This document shows, in pieces, positions 61,191-64,000 of a DNA stretch of 64,000 nucleotides (position 1 is its first letter; each line of letters opens with the position of its first letter). The notes under the pieces are model-generated. The model worked only from the letters and a program-made list of their open reading frames with translations. It did no database searches and was not told the origin of the DNA. Location of the stretch: NCBI GenBank assembly GCA_032173965.1, contig CM063288.1, positions 19,565,501 to 19,629,500 of the forward strand, in the 5' to 3' direction. A program made the translations under genes and the position numbers. This stretch comes from Sitta carolinensis. Lineage: Eukaryota > Chordata > Aves > Passeriformes > Sittidae.

Positions 61191-63837
61191 AAGCTAACAG
61201 ACACTACACACACTACTGTTGTCTAATACTGGGCATGAGAACCAATGCATGGAGCACACAGTTCTGTGCAGCACTGGCTGAAACAAGCTCTCCCTGTGAG
61301 GAAGCTGTCTTGGTGCTGAAGAATTCTGATACGCTTAGCAGGACAGAAATCCAATATAAGATAAGCTGGTTTCAGAAAATAGGTCACTAATGTAAGGTTG
61401 CAGTTATTTTCTTCCAAAGTTTATCCTATATCTGTCTTAGATTTCTTTTTCCTTGTCTGTGCACAAAGCTTATCAAACTTTCTGCTTAAGACTAGTGAAG
61501 AGCCTGGTTCTGGTCTACGGGTTGTCATTCTGTTGCAGCCCTTTATCCTTCCATTTTAGCACTAACACATGCATTTAGTTTGCTCTGTTACATTTCTACT
61601 GAAGGGGGCAGAGAGAACCTTCTCAGGTATTGATTTTTCACACATGGGGAGTGCACCTGATTTGCCACCTGCAGTTTATAACTGAATGGGCTCATGGGAT
61701 TATAAGCTTTATTTTAGCGCTGAGTTCATAGCCTGAGGTGGAACTGATGTGTTAGCTGTTAGTCATTTGTAACTGCTTTGGTGTATTTTGCTTGTTGGAA
61801 TTCTATTTCAATAGCTAATATAAATAGCATTTCTGCAATAGGAATGTCACTGATGAGAACTGATTGAGTTGTTCATCTTAACAGGCTTTCAGATATTTGT
61901 ATCTGGTCTTGGAAAATAATTTAATTTTAATAATGTTTAATTACTTTAATAATCATGCCAACTGACTAGGTACATGATTTTATTCAACATTTGGTCCTTG
62001 GAATTGAAGATATGGAACTTACTAATTAGCAGTCAAATAAATGAAATGTATTGTAGCTCTGTGTGAATGATCCAGGGCTTTATTTTCAGTGGTACTCAAA
62101 ATTTCAATAGAAGTTTTTGTTGATTTCTGTTTTAGTAGCAAGATGCTCTTTACCTCACAGGATAGGTTGACTCTCAAAAATACTTGGTTTGCCATGTGCA
62201 GGAAATGATGATTTGCAAAGCTTTCAGTCTTTCATTACTGAATATAATTTTCTGTGTTAGTCCCAGTTAGTGTCTTAAATACACTGTGCCTTCCAGAAAA
62301 CATTGGAAGTGTCATTTTCCATTAATACATTTTTCTAGTTTTGTGAAAACAAAAAAAAGTATATTTTTTTGCATACTGACAAGAAGTGCAGATTTGCTAC
62401 ACTTGTTACCTTTGTGAATCAAGCAATCTGCATATGCTTTGATGATATTTTTGCTTAACTTTCAATGTCAAAAGTGACATTAGAATATTTACGTTGAACC
62501 TGAGTAAAACAGTCTTGATGTATTGTGAGAATGTCCTTCCTCACAGAAGACTGTATCCAGATTTGACAGAGAAGTAGAAATCTCCCAAAAAGCTCCTACA
62601 GTTTTCATAAGCATCTTTGTCAGTCTAGGGGAATCAGTCCCCTCTGAGGAGTGATATAGGTCGAGTTTTGTTCTAGATACATTCTGATTTGGTTGTTTTA
62701 CCCATGTGTTAACAGTGCCAGCTACAGCAGATACTTTCTTTTGGAGATACAAGAGAGAAGAAAGAATGGAAGTTATTATGATGGTATCTTGGGTAAAAGA
62801 TGCAGATGGATCAAATTATTTAGTTTAACTTCTTGAAACAAGTTGCTTTTTAGCTTTCTTAGTTTTCTGAATTACTGTTTACTAATCTTTTCATTCTAGT
62901 TAGATTTCAGCTGTTGTGCATATTCAGTTACAGAAATTCAACTATGGAGACCAGAATAAAGCATATTGTATCTATGAAATCCTATGGCAATGAGTGGGAT
63001 TGGATAATTCTAACAGAAAGAGATTTGATTGTTAATATATTACCATTGACATGAGTGAAAATTAGAAGAATCAAAGCACCAAGAAACTTTCTGAAGTATT
63101 AAGGAATATTTACAGGAAAAAAGATGGAGTGATTAGACTTTAAGTCACCTTTAAGACCTTCCTACTCTAGAAAATCCCAGTGGTTGCTTGTTCTGTTCTT
63201 GATTCTGCAGTTGGCTGAGGGAGTGTTTAATTTATCTTAGAGTGCATGACCCCATTCTGTACAAATTAAGGAGATCTCTTTAAGACTATTACTACACTGC
63301 TGGCAAGTACCATTCATCAAAATGGCTTGAGGTGAAGCAAACTGGTATGACTGTTACATTCACACAGAGGTGGCTTGGAGCCATGGGTCTGTGGTAAGAG
63401 GGAAGCAACTTGAGAATTCATTTCTGGGAAGCAGAAGAAATCTGACTTTTGTGAGAGATGCAGTTATGAAAGATACAAGATGCAATATTACCTGGACCCC
63501 ATGAAAGATGGCAGTTCATCAAGAGTGTTGTGGCACTTGGGAGTCACAGGATGAGGTGCTATATAGTTCTGGAGTAAGATAACTTTGTGACTCAGCACTG
63601 GAGTCAGGAGTGTCTCCTGATCTGTCACAGTCCTGCTGGAAAGACTGACAATGAGAAGATTAGAAGCAGGGGAGCTGGTCAGGGCCAAGCTGTACTTTAT
63701 CTTTGCCTTTATGCCTCCTGGATCTGTTTGTTTATAAAACTAGCTGATCAGGATGGTGTATTCACCCCCTGCCCTGAGTATTTGATTTATATGGACAATA
63801 CAAAAATGATCAAACATTATTGGACAAAGGCTTATGT

Positions 63838-63874
63838 TGTTCTCATAAATATAAGTATGTTCTCATAAATATGA
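63838..63874 (+). repeat. Short tandem pair
   Basis: GTTCTCATAAATATAAG is followed after two bases by GTTCTCATAAATATGAG, a single-base-different duplicate. Confidence 0.9.
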
Positions 63875-64000
63875 GTTTACTAAAAAGCATTCGTAATGCA
63901 ACACATTATTATGCAATGAATCTAAATGAAAACTTGTACTGGAATGTCTGGACTAGCCACATACATCTTTCCTACCAGACATTTTCCAGGATATTAATGG

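Larger units (their letters stand above)
60516..64000. other. Non-coding stretch (3.5 kb)
   Basis: No exon recognised. Bases 60680-61190 are listed separately as a possible conserved element. A small tandem pair based on GTTCTCATAAATATAAG lies at about 63838-63874. A short open frame at 62943 (METRIKHIVS...) is not supported by splice context. Confidence 0.6.

Noticed and set aside
62943..63053. 36-codon frame METRIKHIVS... after an acceptor-like TTCATTCTAG
   Set aside because: No donor or continuation fits and there is an AATAAA within the frame. Too short to support.
49070..64000. MYO3B kinase or motor exons expected downstream by synteny
   Set aside because: I looked for the kinase glycine-loop, HRD-type and DFG-type coding patterns in splice-bounded segments and saw none. 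They must lie beyond the window if the synteny holds.
1..64000. CRISPR arrays, operons, tRNA or rRNA genes
   Set aside because: The sequence is vertebrate nuclear DNA. No array of spaced direct repeats and no tRNA/rRNA-like fold was recognised.

Overview
The window is eukaryotic nuclear DNA from a vertebrate, almost certainly a bird. It is AT-rich, gene-sparse and intron-dominated. Its recognisable interspersed repeats are CR1 LINE 3' ends, the signature repeat of avian genomes. No bacterial or viral gene organisation is present.

Region 1 (1 to about 35,110, + strand) is the 3' part of UBR3, an E3 ubiquitin-protein ligase of the UBR family. Ten coding exons can be read at 1758-1843, 12123-12232, 19067-19167, 25745-25869, 26904-27011, 27521-27631, 28449-28625, 30227-30436, 31964-32103 and 32698-32815. 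Together they encode about 427 C-terminal residues, including the Cys-rich C-terminal domain and the conserved ending GPHYNGL before a TAA stop. All junctions are phase-consistent except 12232 to 19067, which cannot be joined in frame. A 29-bp candidate micro-exon at 18557-18585 would repair that junction. A 3'UTR of up to about 2.3 kb follows, with its best poly(A) signal at 35087. The introns hold CR1 fragments, a GC-rich minisatellite (9796-9938), AT and TATG repeats, and otherwise featureless sequence.

Region 2 (about 35.1-43.1 kb) is intergenic: degenerate CR1 pieces, a canonical G-quadruplex motif at 41009 and a long T-tract at 42469.

Region 3 (about 43.12-54.15 kb) starts with the only CpG island in the window (43120-43762), which ends in a strong splice donor. 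Downstream, four splice-bounded segments (48768-48833, 49033-49069, 52369-52457, 54092-54153) join in one open frame with matching phases. They encode a putative 64-residue acidic/helical protein beginning MSDENTASPE and ending CANQTL. I do not recognise it, and it is the best candidate for something undescribed here. In other vertebrates the next gene after UBR3 on the same strand is MYO3B. No MYO3B kinase or motor exon is visible, so the CpG island and these exons may instead be an upstream part of that locus or a separate small gene or lncRNA.

Region 4 (54.2-64 kb) is intronic or intergenic. It holds a roughly 950-bp minus-strand CR1 with remnants of its reverse-transcriptase ORF (59560-60515), a GC-rich block near 54.3-54.6 kb and one homeobox/octamer-rich stretch (60680-61190) that looks like a conserved non-coding element.

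Gene identity, exon limits and phases were read by eye. Claims about conservation and family membership come from recall of UBR3 and CR1 sequences, not from a search.
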